From: Siphonodentalium dalli
Lineage: Eukaryota > Mollusca > Scaphopoda > Gadilida > Siphonodentaliidae
DNA length: 64,000 nt
Reading direction: 5' to 3'
Assembly: GCA_032622095.1 (NCBI GenBank)
Contig: CP136062.1
Location: 4,960,001 to 5,024,000 of the forward strand
The notes beneath the pieces are model-generated. The model was not told the origin of the DNA. It saw only the letters and a list, made by a program, of their open reading frames with translations, and did no database searches. Shown here piece by piece: positions 45,963 to 54,837 of the stretch. Position numbers and translations under genes: made by a program. The first letter of the stretch is position 1; every line of letters starts with the position of its first letter.

Positions 45963-46613
45963 TTATACTTTTGAATATATGACAGGACCTCGGTCATTAG
46001 CTGTCAACCATTTATGGAAAATATCAGTTCTAATTCGCAAATAATTTTCTGTTCTAGGATGAAAATCTACTAAAATATATCCATGATTTATTGAAGTTGC
46101 ATCTTCGTATGCTTGTTTCAAATGATTGGTTTGCATTTGATGAGCCAAAACTTTTATTTGATTTTTATCTCGAACGCTTTGAAATAAAACCATGTAGTGT
46201 GCATTCAAACTTATAGTTCTGCTACTTTTTGATTTTTGGAACATGTTTTGAGTAATGTAAATTATTGAAGCATTTCGATGATGACCTTTTCTAGTAAACC
46301 AAAGCATTATTTTGTCTTCATCTTGTTCCCCCATCATGTCATCGAAAACAACAAGATGAGGAAATGATTTATCTGATACAATTTCCTCATCATCGTCTGG
46401 AATACCATCGATAAACTTAACGTTATCAATTTCTTTTATACGATTGTATGTGTCTTGCCATTCTTTGTAACACCAAACTATTTTCTTTGGTGGTGTTTGG
46501 AATAAATCGTGTTTAAATTCAATAACTTTTTTAACAAATTCTGTTTTACCTGATCCACTAGGTCCGCTGATAAAGAAATTACACGGATGTTGGAAAAGTA
46601 AAGATTCTTCCAT
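45963..46613 (-). CDS. DNA-packaging ATPase, A32/FtsK-HerA type
   Basis: 216 residues. These P-loop ATPases drive genome translocation into capsids. Walker A is GPSGSGKT at 17-24. Walker B is HLVVFDDMMG at about 86-95 with adjacent acidic residues. The SIIYITQNMF strand near 116-125 fits the sensor position, and NAHYMVLFQSVRD near 137-150 is the usual following strand and arginine region. Length is typical for Polinton ATPases. It stands between the polymerase side of the cluster and the structural and integrase block. Confidence 0.93.
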   Translation of the reverse strand: MEESLLFQHPCNFFISGPSGSGKTEFVKKVIEFKHDLFQTPPKKIVWCYKEWQDTYNRIKEIDNVKFIDGIPDDDEEIVSDKSFPHLVVFDDMMGEQDEDKIMLWFTRKGHHRNASIIYITQNMFQKSKSSRTISLNAHYMVLFQSVRDKNQIKVLAHQMQTNHLKQAYEDATSINHGYILVDFHPRTENYLRIRTDIFHKWLTANDRGPVIYSKV

Positions 46614-46646
46614 GTTGTCACTTTGATGTCTAATCAGAGAGTGAAC

Positions 46647-47243
46647 TTAACGACGTGTGAATTTAGTTTTTAAACCGAAATCTCCAAAGCTGTAAATATT
46701 TCCATACATTTCAATAATCCAATCATCATAGTCTTCTATTCTTCTGTGCTTTGTTCTGTAAATAAAAAAATCATCCCCCAAAATGTTTTTAATTTTTGCA
46801 TATGTTGACATTTTTTTTGTTAACAAATACCCATAGATCCTAGGAACTGATTCAAAAGTTCCCCCATCAAGAGGTAAATGATCATCATACTTTGTATAAT
46901 GAATATAGTCATGTTCATCAAAAGTTCCTAAATCTATATCTAAATGGTGTTGATCAGCACCAAATGTCCAAAAATCAGATATTTTTTCAATGAGAAAAAA
47001 TGTTTTGAATTTAATAAATGATTCAATATATTTTTGAGAGAAATGAGAAGATATACTTGACTCAAGATAGGCCAATCTCTGTAAACATTCGCCGACATCA
47101 CAGCATCGTAGTATTGCTTTCTTTTCTCTTTCAAACCAGACTTCTTGTAATTCCTTCTTTATCTCTGGAATAAGCGTTGACTGTGCCACCAAATATCCAT
47201 AAATCTTCTCAGCAATTTCTGGAGGTACTACTCCTGCCAACAT
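46647..47243 (-). CDS. Unknown Polinton protein next to the polymerase
   Basis: 198 residues if it starts at MLAGVVPPEIAEKIYG (Met at about 47241-47243). The open frame extends to a Met at 47351, but that would overlap the last 92 bp of the polymerase gene, whose own C-terminus (KRKLVNGIHTYPYG) is typical of the family. The shorter form is therefore preferred but not proven. Features: helical N-half with CCDVGECLQRLAYLESSIS, then an acidic and aromatic C-half (DIDLGTFDEHDYIHYTKYDD, DDWIIEMYGNIYSFGDFG). I do not recognise a family. Possibly a lineage-specific accessory protein. Confidence 0.55.
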   Translation of the reverse strand: MLAGVVPPEIAEKIYGYLVAQSTLIPEIKKELQEVWFEREKKAILRCCDVGECLQRLAYLESSISSHFSQKYIESFIKFKTFFLIEKISDFWTFGADQHHLDIDLGTFDEHDYIHYTKYDDHLPLDGGTFESVPRIYGYLLTKKMSTYAKIKNILGDDFFIYRTKHRRIEDYDDWIIEMYGNIYSFGDFGLKTKFTRR

Positions 47244-47259
47244 CTTGACATGAAATGAC

Positions 47260-50200
47260 TCAACATCTCCATCCGTATGGGTATGTATGAATACCATTGA
47301 CGAGTTTTCGTTTTGTGTACACCGATCTGAAAGTTTTGGTTTGACACTCACTAATCAATTGATGGTTCTTTTGTCTTTTAATTCTGGAAGGATACTCAAC
47401 AACAGTTTTGAAATTTTCACGATCATTAACACATTGTACCATTGTTTCAAAATTAACTTTTTGACTTGTGCTGTAATCAAGAGTGATACCTTTTACCTTA
47501 CATTTGGTGTATCTTACCCCATCTTTGATGTATTCATATCCGTAGTTCTTTGGCCCAAGTCCAACAAATTTGACAATCTTTGCATCTGGATGTTCGTCGC
47601 TCCATTTCCCCAATCTTCCTTCGATAGTTTTGATGTTCTTCTTTGATGGATCACTGACATACATACAGCTGTCTGTATCAAAATACAGCACTCTATCTCC
47701 AAGTTTTTCTAAAACTTTATACAATTGTAATCTTGCATACGCTGTAACAAAAGAAGCAACAACAACATTTGCTGAATGATGAGGTTCAATATTATCTAAG
47801 ATGTCAACATAATTTACCAGAATGAATTTGTCACCATCAAGAAGTGTAACATTTTGAACAATTATATTGTTACTAGTAAGCAATTCAAAATAACGTGATG
47901 GTTTATCCACATACTCTGTTTTTGACATAAGATTTCTTTGTGCATTCTTACCCCATATACAATTAATCATAATTTTAGATATTTGACGTTTTCCTGGATT
48001 CTTCTCGATGTTCTCCAAATTTATACCCTCAGCTGCATAATAATCCTGTACAAACTTTTGTTTCTGTTCTTCTGTCTCAACACCAAATGGATAACCACTA
48101 CATTCCTGTTTGATCTTTAGATGTTTATCGATATAGGATTTGTATATTTCATCTGTCCAATCTGTCCAATGCCAAATTTGGTACACATCAAGTATTTTGT
48201 AGCCAACATCCATTGCTTTGAATAATTCTGGCGTGGTCCACACTCCGGTTATAGCTCGATCTTCTTCTGAATGGTTACATGCCTCGTTCTCATTGATGGC
48301 ACAAGTGTTGCACAGAGTAAAAACCATTTTCTTGTTACAATGAATCGGTAGAACTGGAATATACAATTTCGATGATGGTAAAATTGTACATTTAACAAGC
48401 CCCGCATAGTCTCTAATGTGTTCTTGATCGATCTGCTCTTGGCTCAAAATTTCTGGATGTCCAACAGGGTAGAATTTATATTTGTTGCAAAATGGATACA
48501 ACGAACACACATCGATGAACTTGATTTCTTTTGTGGAATCTTGATCAATTTCCTCGTACAATTTGATGGCATTTGTACGTCCACCAAACAATGCTTCTCT
48601 TGGCAAAATAGGGTCTCGATGTTTGTAGAAAGATTCCATTTGTTGTTTGAATTTCACATCCGATTTCATTCTTTCGTCGATCTGATGCTCCCAAATTGAT
48701 TCAACTCTGTAACCAAGACTTTCCAGTTCATCTTTCTTCTGTTGGGTTCTTGTATATAATTCTTCCATGGTGAGCATCGTATAGGGATTCTTGTATTGTC
48801 TGTTGTTGTAACATTTTGGACATCCATGAAACAGACATCCATTCATCTCAAAAACTGTTCTTGTGGCTTCCTCATATCCATCGACGTAGTGTCCACCAAT
48901 CTTGATTTCTCCTCCATTCAAAGCATGCTTGATTGTTATCATACGTGACAATGATATATGTTGAAGCCGACGTATCGCTTTCATGGAATAGTTTTTAGCA
49001 CATGGGTATCCACCATCTGGAATGATTCCAATTGTTTTCTCTGGCATTGAATTCTTCCTCCATGCCAAATTGCAAACTTGTGCCAATGTTATTGACTCAA
49101 TGAACGGGTCAATCTGTTCTGTTTCCAATATGTATTTCCTGAATTTTCCACATCCACGGCGAAGAATATCCACGTCTGATTTGCAGTACTTCTCTATCTC
49201 TTCTTGGAAGTTGAATATCGCATAATTTTCTATTTTCTCATTGTACCATTCAAAGAATTTCTCTCGATTTTCCACGCTCATCATGTCTGGTTTGTAGTAA
49301 TCAGAAGCCAAGTAATGTCCAATGTAATTTTGAAACTTTGGTGAATTCGCCCAATGTGGAAAGTGTCCTTTTGCCATCTCATTCAGCTGAAAAGTTTGTG
49401 GAAATTTTGAAAGCGGCATCATCAGAAAACTCAGAGAATCAATAACTTTCACGCTGTTGCATTTTAAACTGAGAATTTTGTTTCCATTCATGATCAGTTC
49501 TGGTTTATGAATTCCACTTTGTATGAGTGCTTGAAGTAGAAACTGTGCATCGTACCCCTGAGCATTATGTGCTATTGCAACACATCCTTTGTGATCTTGA
49601 TGGAATAACCAGTTTGTGAAGTCTGTTAAAACGTTGTCACCCTTGAATACAAATTCTCTGGAATCCGGTCCGCATGTTTCACATTTTTCTTCGATTGGTT
49701 TGCACATGCAATCTCCACAAGCGGTATGTGCAACACAGAAGTTTGGAATATGAACACCTGTGTCTTGTCTGCATTCAAAGTCAAAGAATACATATGGAAT
49801 CTTTGCAGGTTTCTTTTCCGGTGATTCATATTTTGGAATGTAGCACCTGTGATCTGCTTCAACGATTTCTTTGCAATGTTTGCATTTCTTCAACCCCGCA
49901 CATATATGTCTGTTTGATTTATTGATGAGAAATTCTTCATCACAAATGTTGCATAGTTGAACCAAATCACATATTTTTCTTTTCTGTTTTCCTTCCGTCT
50001 TCAAATGGTTGTCGAAACAAGATTTACTTCTGAATGATCGTCGACACGTTCTACACTTCACCAAATTTGTGAAATTACACTGTGTCAATGACCAGCATGC
50101 ACAAACAAATCTGCATCGATGATCGCCACGACTTTTGAATCCAATGTCACAGAATTCGCAGTAGTAGCTGGTGCCTAGAAATCCTTTGATTGATGTTATG

Positions 50201-51333
50201 GTGTCGAAGTGATTGTTGTTGTAGTAGATGTGTACACATTTGCTCTCCGAACACATTTCTGCAGGTTCAAATAGAAATCCAGCGCCAGCAAATTCATTGT
50301 GAATTTTCACAACATATTCTGGATACAATATTTCTTGAATCTTGTGGAACTCATTGATACTGCAAACTGTATCGTGTGGAATACCAGCACGGTTGAGTAG
50401 ATTTTTTGCTGTATCTGTTTGTGCTGTGTATATTGATTGTCTTATTCTTTTCCATTTCTTTGACCAGCACGCAGATCCATCACTATCTGCCTTACACATT
50501 CCGACGACAATAGATCTTGCCATACACATAACATCATCAGCATTTTCAATCCGGACAATACTTCTTTTCACTTTTGTAAGCTTGTTCTTGTCTGCAAATG
50601 GTCCATAATGTAGTGAGTGTCGTGTACCACCTTCCGGAATATCTGTAACGAAGATTTCGAAATTGAGTGCACCGTCATGAATTGTAAAGTCTGCATTTGA
50701 TTGAACCACATTTTGAATATTATCCATGAGTGTCTCACCATTCAATTCACTGGCTTTTGTGAATGGAATGAAAATGTTCATATCAAGTCCTGGATGATTT
50801 ATCGTAACTCTGATTCTTGTCTTCTCATTTGCTGAACATTTCTGTTTCAATTCTTCTGTCAACTTCTCAAATATCTCTGGAATGTTTTCGATTGGATCTG
50901 TAAATTTCTCGAATTTCACACCAAATTGTCGTGATGCTGATTTAAATTTTCTGGAAAATTTCTCCGAGTTCAGCTCCAATTTGAAATATTTTGTTGGATT
51001 GAACACAACACGCTCTCTAGCCAGACTTCTCTTTCTCTTCCCACCAATTTCTCTATTCTGTCTTCGACCGCGTCCAATCTGACCATCACTAGAACTTTCT
51101 TCACTTTCGCCTCCATCAGTTTCCATATCGCTCTCTTCACTTTCTGCCTCATCAGTTTCCATATCGCTCTCTTCACTTTCTGCCTCATCAGTTTCCATAT
51201 CGCTCTCTTCACTTTCTGCCTCATCAGTTTCCATTTCGCTCTCTTCAATAACTGCAGGCCTTGGTCTTTTTCTAACAATATCTTCTTCGCTGGCGGAGTC
51301 GTCTGAAACAGGTCTTTTGATTCTCTTAAACAT
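47260..51333 (-). CDS. Protein-primed family B DNA polymerase (pPolB)
   Basis: 1357 residues; replicates the linear element from its ends by protein priming. N-terminus: basic start, then an acidic tandem repeat (SDMETDEAESEE units, about 33-80) and an RGRRQNRE-type basic patch. Residues 390-500 hold several C-x2-C pairs (YCEFC, CRTC, CNIC, CKHC) of probable zinc sites. Exonuclease motifs: Exo I FFDFE 516-520, Exo II HNAQGYD 589-595, Exo III YCKSDVDIL 716-724. An NGCLFHGCPKC segment lies at 831-841. Polymerase motifs: A FIDVCSLYP 939-947, B MINCIWGKNAQRN 1122-1134, C LYFDTDSCMYV 1216-1225. The first 32 residues are duplicated in the divergent gene at 51544. Confidence 0.96.
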   Translation of the reverse strand: MFKRIKRPVSDDSASEEDIVRKRPRPAVIEESEMETDEAESEESDMETDEAESEESDMETDEAESEESDMETDGGESEESSSDGQIGRGRRQNREIGGKRKRSLARERVVFNPTKYFKLELNSEKFSRKFKSASRQFGVKFEKFTDPIENIPEIFEKLTEELKQKCSANEKTRIRVTINHPGLDMNIFIPFTKASELNGETLMDNIQNVVQSNADFTIHDGALNFEIFVTDIPEGGTRHSLHYGPFADKNKLTKVKRSIVRIENADDVMCMARSIVVGMCKADSDGSACWSKKWKRIRQSIYTAQTDTAKNLLNRAGIPHDTVCSINEFHKIQEILYPEYVVKIHNEFAGAGFLFEPAEMCSESKCVHIYYNNNHFDTITSIKGFLGTSYYCEFCDIGFKSRGDHRCRFVCACWSLTQCNFTNLVKCRTCRRSFRSKSCFDNHLKTEGKQKRKICDLVQLCNICDEEFLINKSNRHICAGLKKCKHCKEIVEADHRCYIPKYESPEKKPAKIPYVFFDFECRQDTGVHIPNFCVAHTACGDCMCKPIEEKCETCGPDSREFVFKGDNVLTDFTNWLFHQDHKGCVAIAHNAQGYDAQFLLQALIQSGIHKPELIMNGNKILSLKCNSVKVIDSLSFLMMPLSKFPQTFQLNEMAKGHFPHWANSPKFQNYIGHYLASDYYKPDMMSVENREKFFEWYNEKIENYAIFNFQEEIEKYCKSDVDILRRGCGKFRKYILETEQIDPFIESITLAQVCNLAWRKNSMPEKTIGIIPDGGYPCAKNYSMKAIRRLQHISLSRMITIKHALNGGEIKIGGHYVDGYEEATRTVFEMNGCLFHGCPKCYNNRQYKNPYTMLTMEELYTRTQQKKDELESLGYRVESIWEHQIDERMKSDVKFKQQMESFYKHRDPILPREALFGGRTNAIKLYEEIDQDSTKEIKFIDVCSLYPFCNKYKFYPVGHPEILSQEQIDQEHIRDYAGLVKCTILPSSKLYIPVLPIHCNKKMVFTLCNTCAINENEACNHSEEDRAITGVWTTPELFKAMDVGYKILDVYQIWHWTDWTDEIYKSYIDKHLKIKQECSGYPFGVETEEQKQKFVQDYYAAEGINLENIEKNPGKRQISKIMINCIWGKNAQRNLMSKTEYVDKPSRYFELLTSNNIIVQNVTLLDGDKFILVNYVDILDNIEPHHSANVVVASFVTAYARLQLYKVLEKLGDRVLYFDTDSCMYVSDPSKKNIKTIEGRLGKWSDEHPDAKIVKFVGLGPKNYGYEYIKDGVRYTKCKVKGITLDYSTSQKVNFETMVQCVNDRENFKTVVEYPSRIKRQKNHQLISECQTKTFRSVYTKRKLVNGIHTYPYGWRC

Positions 51334-51639
51334 TTTTGTCTTGAGTTTTTGTCAGCAAAAAATATTGCGACTGGCTTCTTCGGAGTTGAAGTGTAAAGTG
51401 TATAATTACACAATTTTACACTTGCTTTTATAGCAGTTACTGCTATAAAAGCAGGTGTTAAAATTGTGTAATTATACACTTTACACTTCAACTCCGAAGA
51501 AGCCAGTCGCAATATTTTTTGCTGACAAAAACTCAAGACAAAAATGTTTAAGAGAATCAAAAGACCTGTTTCAGACGACTCCGCCAGCGAAGAAGATATT
51601 GTTAGAAAAAGACCAAGGCCTGCAGTTATTGAAGAGAGC
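51238..51639. promoter_or_regulatory. 400-bp palindrome with bidirectional promoter
   Basis: Two ~200-bp arms, nearly identical, are centred at 51438 in TATAGCAGTTACTGCTATA. Each arm contains an outward-facing TATAAAAG (plus strand about 51443; mirror about 51426-51433), roughly 95-100 bp of leader, an ATG and the first 32 codons of a protein. It therefore serves as a symmetric promoter for the polymerase (leftward) and the zinc-knuckle gene (rightward). The few mismatches near the centre (GGTGTTAAAATT against AGTGTAAAATT) show the arms are close but not perfect. Confidence 0.88.
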
Positions 51640-52119
51640 TATATTGAGCTGCATAAAGAAGAATCTACACTACTACAGACTAGAAAAATTCAAGATAATC
51701 TTGTTGAATTGAGACAGATCTCTACTGATTTGTTTAAATTTTGTAACAAAATGCAATGGCAAGAGAAAAAAGAGAAAAACAAAGCTGATAAAAATTGGAA
51801 ACCACCATATGGTTACTGTTACAAATGCGGACAAGACTCCCATTGGTCCTTCCAATGTAAAACAGATTTCGACGACAAAAAAAATGTGAAAACTATACAA
51901 AAAAGTCTACAAGCAGTAACAATACAAGAACAAAATGCAGTTATCAAAACTGAAGAGATGTCTACAACATCAGATGTTTTCAAACAACCCCGACCTGTTG
52001 ATCCTACGAATGATTCACAGAACAAATCTGAAGATAAGCATCCAGATTTTGAAAATTCCAAGAAAACTTCCAAGAAAAAGAAGCTGAGACAATTCTACAT
52101 TCCAAAAACAGATAAATGA
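51544..52119 (+). CDS. CCHC zinc-knuckle protein sharing the polymerase N-terminus
   Basis: 191 residues. Residues 1-32 (from MFKRIKRPVSDDS to AVIEES) are identical to the start of the polymerase, because the coding start lies within the palindrome. Residues 33-80 are helical and charged (HKEESTLLQTRKIQDNLVEL). C92-x2-C95-x4-H100-x4-C105 (YCYKCGQDSHWSFQC) is a retroviral-nucleocapsid-type zinc knuckle, expected to bind single-stranded nucleic acid. The tail is polar, ending KTSKKKKLRQFYIPKTDK. A zinc-knuckle protein divergent from PolB could assist replication or packaging; that is inference. An AATAAA follows at 52151-52156. Confidence 0.8.
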   Translation: MFKRIKRPVSDDSASEEDIVRKRPRPAVIEESYIELHKEESTLLQTRKIQDNLVELRQISTDLFKFCNKMQWQEKKEKNKADKNWKPPYGYCYKCGQDSHWSFQCKTDFDDKKNVKTIQKSLQAVTIQEQNAVIKTEEMSTTSDVFKQPRPVDPTNDSQNKSEDKHPDFENSKKTSKKKKLRQFYIPKTDK

Positions 52120-52150
52120 ATCGATACAAACATTTGAAAATTATATTGTG

Positions 52151-52156
52151 AATAAA
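52151..52156 (+). terminator. Candidate poly(A) signal of the zinc-knuckle gene
   Basis: AATAAA 32 bp after the stop, at the point where the first accessory cassette begins. A matching GAATAAAATATAAATTGAAC occurs at the left edge of the second cassette (about 53613). Confidence 0.55.
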
Positions 52157-52230
52157 TTATGAATTGAACAATCGTGTTTTGTTTTGTTTTTTTCAGCTAT
52201 GAAAGAGTAACCTTTTTGGGGAATGTGGGT

Positions 52231-52246
52231 GGCCCTGAAAAGGGCC
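52231..52246 (-). terminator. Histone-type 3' stem-loop (gene 52265-52615)
   Basis: On the minus strand GGCCCTTTTCAGGGCC, then ACCCA, 18 nt after the stop codon. It has a six-pair stem with two G:C pairs at the base, pyrimidine-purine pairs above, a T:A top pair and a TTTC loop, fitting the replication-dependent histone mRNA consensus GGYYYUUHUHARRRCC. An A/purine tract (CAAAAAGG) follows at the place of a histone downstream element. Confidence 0.8.
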
Positions 52247-52264
52247 GTTTTTCTTTTCCAGAAT

Positions 52265-52615
52265 TCATAAAAATTCTGCCAAATCAGGATATATCCCGTT
52301 GGGATTAATTGTCACAGACCAAGTAGGGTTTGATCTGTGCGCCGCAGCAGCCTGAGCGAAGCTGTCAATTGCTGCATTGCACAGATCTTTCTTCGAGATC
52401 TGTGACAAGATCTCCACGAGATCAAGATTGCTTGGTTCTTGATCACATACTTCAGCCGATGGTCGTCGCCGAGCCAGAAAATCTGTTAACATCTGTTTCT
52501 GCACCACCTTTTGTTCAGGAGAATCCTGCCATTTCCTATAGGTTCTGATTTTCGTCTCCTCTGACGAATCTCTCTTCCTCCATAGCTTCTTGAAAAATTT
52601 CTTTAGAGATGGCAT
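52265..52615 (-). CDS. Accessory protein, cassette 1 leftward gene (unknown)
   Basis: 116 residues. Basic amphipathic start (MPSLKKFFKKLWRKRDSSEE), a helical middle (QKVVQKQMLTDFLARRRPS) and a C-half with LDLVEILSQISKKDLCNAAI followed by an Ala-rich DSFAQAAAAH and a possible strand WSVTINPNGIYPD. No family recognised. A TATA-like TATAAAAATA on the same strand lies about 36 nt upstream of the start, and a histone-type stem-loop lies 18 nt after the stop. It occupies the same slot as the unrelated-looking gene 53726-54214 in cassette 2. Confidence 0.65.
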   Translation of the reverse strand: MPSLKKFFKKLWRKRDSSEETKIRTYRKWQDSPEQKVVQKQMLTDFLARRRPSAEVCDQEPSNLDLVEILSQISKKDLCNAAIDSFAQAAAAHRSNPTWSVTINPNGIYPDLAEFL

Positions 52616-52640
52616 AATGAATGAAGTTCACTGAAAAAGT

Positions 52641-53230
52641 GAAAATATTTTTATACATTTGACACGGGCGGTAGAGAAATCACATAATACTTTGACGTTA
52701 AAATTGACAAATGTTTCCTGGCGTTGTGTTTTTTCAGAGACGGATCAGCATTCATATTTTTCTTGATCATTATTGCATAGCGATCAAACAAATGTTTTTT
52801 ATTTCGTTAGATCATTATCTATTATTTGGTACACATGATTGATATATTTGTTACCTCGTTAGGAAAATATGGAATGTTTTTCTAGTTTTGTTTTTGGAGA
52901 TGTACATATTTTATACATAAAACTGAACACAAGAAAACATACTGAACATTTTTCTTCATCATTACAATCGATAACTTTACTTGGTCATCGTTTATGAACG
53001 AAGATGAATTCATATGTTAAAATATCTTAATTAATTGCATATACTATCATGAATTTAATCTATATCATATCGAAATGGTGAAACTAACAGATAATGCACT
53101 GAAAAGAAACACAACGTCAGGGAGCATTTGTCATTTTAACGTCAAAGTATTATGTGCTTTCTCTACCGCCCGCGCAATCGTAATATATGTTCAAACACGG
53201 CCGTGAACAATTTTTATTCTGCATTCAAAG
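52641..53230. promoter_or_regulatory. 590-bp bidirectional intergenic scaffold, cassette 1
   Basis: Nearly identical to 54250-54837 (offset about 1610 bp). It carries inverted arms of about 72 bp at its two ends (52665-52738 and 53101-53172: CGGGCGGTAGAGAAATCACA paired with its complement, including ACTTTGACGTTAAAAT). Each end thus presents the same promoter-proximal block to the divergent flanking genes. TATA-like words face outward on both sides (about 52650 minus, about 53181 plus). Confidence 0.8.
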
Positions 53231-53419
53231 ATGTCCGAAACCCCCGAACCGTTGATGTCTATACTAAGAGGAACGATAGGGCTAACACCCCAGATAATGC
53301 GGGGCGAACACGCAAAAGAAGTAACCGCCAGTGCAAAACTGGTTATGCAAATATGCAAAAAACAACAGCGTTGGAACAAAAGCAAAAGTCTCAAAAGAAA
53401 ATCGTGGCGTGAACTTTGA
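53231..53419 (+). CDS. Accessory protein, cassette 1 rightward gene (unknown)
   Basis: 62 residues, starting at the ATG in CATTCAAAGATGTCCG. The same leader CATTCAAAGATG precedes the rightward gene of cassette 2, which supports this start. The protein has a short acidic start (MSETPEPL), a hydrophobic middle (MSILRGTIGLTPQIM) and a basic C-terminus (KKQQRWNKSKSLKRKSWREL). No family recognised. Two histone-type stem-loops follow 14 and 42 nt after the stop. A longer frame in another phase across 53152-53412 lacks this context and is not preferred. Confidence 0.6.
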   Translation: MSETPEPLMSILRGTIGLTPQIMRGEHAKEVTASAKLVMQICKKQQRWNKSKSLKRKSWREL

Positions 53420-53432
53420 TGCCATACAAAAC

Positions 53433-53476
53433 GGCCCTTTTCAGGGCCAAAAACAAAAACGGTCCTTTTTAGGACC
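53433..53476 (+). terminator. Two histone-type 3' stem-loops in tandem
   Basis: GGCCCTTTTCAGGGCC at 53433-53448 and a second hairpin GGTCCTTTTTAGGACC at 53461-53476, followed by AACCA and a purine tract CAAAAAGAAAAAC. Both fit the histone stem-loop consensus in stem length, loop and base-pair classes. Confidence 0.78.
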
Positions 53477-53687
53477 AACCAATTTTTTCAAAAAGAAAAA
53501 CTTTTAGCATTGCTTAATAACTAATAATGTTCTTTGTACCCTATGTTTTGTTTTGAAAAAATCACGCCACGAATAATTTAAAACAAAATATACTTGCAAA
53601 TATTTGTTGTTGAATAAAATATAAATTGAACAATCGTGTTTTTGATTTTTTCAGCAATGAAAGAGTAACCTTTTGGGAAATGTGTGT
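53477..53687. other. Spacer between accessory cassettes
   Basis: AT-rich. From about 53613 it matches the left edge of cassette 1 (52150-52250): AATTGAACAATCGTGTTTTT, TTTTTTCAGC, ATGAAAGAGTAACCTTTT. It marks the junction of the duplicated cassettes. Confidence 0.65.
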
Positions 53688-53703
53688 GGCCCTGAAAAGG
53701 GCC
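53688..53703 (-). terminator. Histone-type 3' stem-loop (gene 53726-54214)
   Basis: Minus-strand GGCCCTTTTCAGGGCC followed by ACACA, 22 nt after the stop, with a CAAAAGG tract downstream. Same geometry as the other cassette hairpins. Confidence 0.8.
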
Positions 53704-53725
53704 GTTTTAAAATTATCATCTGACT

Positions 53726-54214
53726 TTAACATCGTTTTGTGTTTTTCTTATATCTTGACATATCTTTCCCATGAGAACCAATAGCTTTTGCGAATTCATC
53801 ACTTTTCTCTGTATCTTTAGATTCTTTACAAGGAAGACGAAATCTGACTTTTGTCTCAGTAGAAGGCTTCATGATACTTTTAGGTTCTTTTTCTTTCGCA
53901 GCCAATATTTTTTCTTTTTTGATCTGTTTCTGTTCTTTCGATTTCTGAACATCATGAACCCTGATTGGTATATCTATCTCTTCTGCAACGAAACGAAGAT
54001 TCACTTTTACTTCTTGATGCGTTACTTGTGTTTTCACGTCAATATCCCTGCGAAGACATCTCAGTTCATCTAAAATCGCTTTTAAAATGAGTGTATCTCC
54101 ACCTATAGTCATTGTCGTATTAGCTTGGCCTGTTGACTGTGGTGCCGCATATGTATTCTGTACAACAGGATTACTGTATATCTCACTCTGAAGAAATTCT
54201 GTTAACGGATCCAT
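53726..54214 (-). CDS. Accessory protein, cassette 2 leftward gene (unknown)
   Basis: 162 residues from MDPLTEFLQSEIYSN (Met codon 54212-54214). The frame extends upstream to an ATG at 54268, but that ATG lies within the TATA-like element of the promoter scaffold, so the internal start is preferred. Middle: LILKAILDELRCLRRDIDVK, with heptad-like spacing, then VKVNLRFVAEEIDIPIRV. The C-half is Lys/Glu-rich (KSKEQKQIKKEKILAAKEKE) and ends RYKKNTKRC. No family recognised. It occupies the slot of 52265-52615 in cassette 1 but shows no obvious protein similarity, while the flanking DNA is conserved. Confidence 0.62.
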   Translation of the reverse strand: MDPLTEFLQSEIYSNPVVQNTYAAPQSTGQANTTMTIGGDTLILKAILDELRCLRRDIDVKTQVTHQEVKVNLRFVAEEIDIPIRVHDVQKSKEQKQIKKEKILAAKEKEPKSIMKPSTETKVRFRLPCKESKDTEKSDEFAKAIGSHGKDMSRYKKNTKRC

Positions 54215-54249
54215 CTTTGATAGCAATGCAATGTAACGTTGAACAAATT

Positions 54250-54837
54250 CGAAAATATTTTTATACATTTGACACGGGCGTCAATGAAATCACATGTCGC
54301 ATTGACGTTAAAATTGACAAATGTTTCCTGGCATTGTGTTTTTTCAGAGACGGATCAGCATTCATATTTTTCTTGATCATTATTGCATAGCGATCAAACA
54401 AATGTTTTTTATTTCGTTAGATCATTATCTATTATTTGGTACACATGATTGATATATTTGTTACCTCGTTAGGAAAATATGGAATGTTTTTCTAGTTTTG
54501 TTTTTGGAGATGTACATATTTTATACATAAAACTGAACACAAGAAAACATACTGAACATTTTTCTTCATCATTACAATCGATAACTTTACTTGGTCATCG
54601 TTTATGAACGAAGATGAATTCATATGTTAAAACATCTTAATTAATTGCATATACTATCATGAATTTAATCTATAACATATCGAAATAGTGAAAACTACAG
54701 ATAATGCACTGTAAAGAAACACAACGTCAGGAAGCATTTGTCATTTTTAACGTCAAAGTATTATGTGCTTTCTCTACCGCCCGCACAATCGTAATATATG
54801 TTCAAGACGGATCTTCTGACTTATTCTACATTCAAAG
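54250..54837. promoter_or_regulatory. 590-bp bidirectional intergenic scaffold, cassette 2
   Basis: Direct repeat of 52641-53230 with only a few scattered differences across its central 450 bp; the edges differ more (for example GGGCGTCAATGAAATCACAT against GGGCGGTAGAGAAATCACAT). It retains the right-hand CTTTCTCTACCGCCCGC block and the CATTCAAAGATG leader. It separates the divergent genes at 53726-54214 and 54838-55305. Confidence 0.85.

Noticed and set aside
51455-51712. Additional plus-strand frame inside the palindrome
   Set aside because: It is the other-phase reading of the inverted arm and its mirror image gives the same peptide on the minus strand; the frame from 51544 matches the polymerase start.
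52185-52215. Splice acceptor-like TTTTTTTCAG in the cassette edges
   Set aside because: It recurs at about 53645-53654 as part of the duplicated scaffold, but no open frame follows on that strand; it is more likely a regulatory or 3'-end sequence than a splice site.
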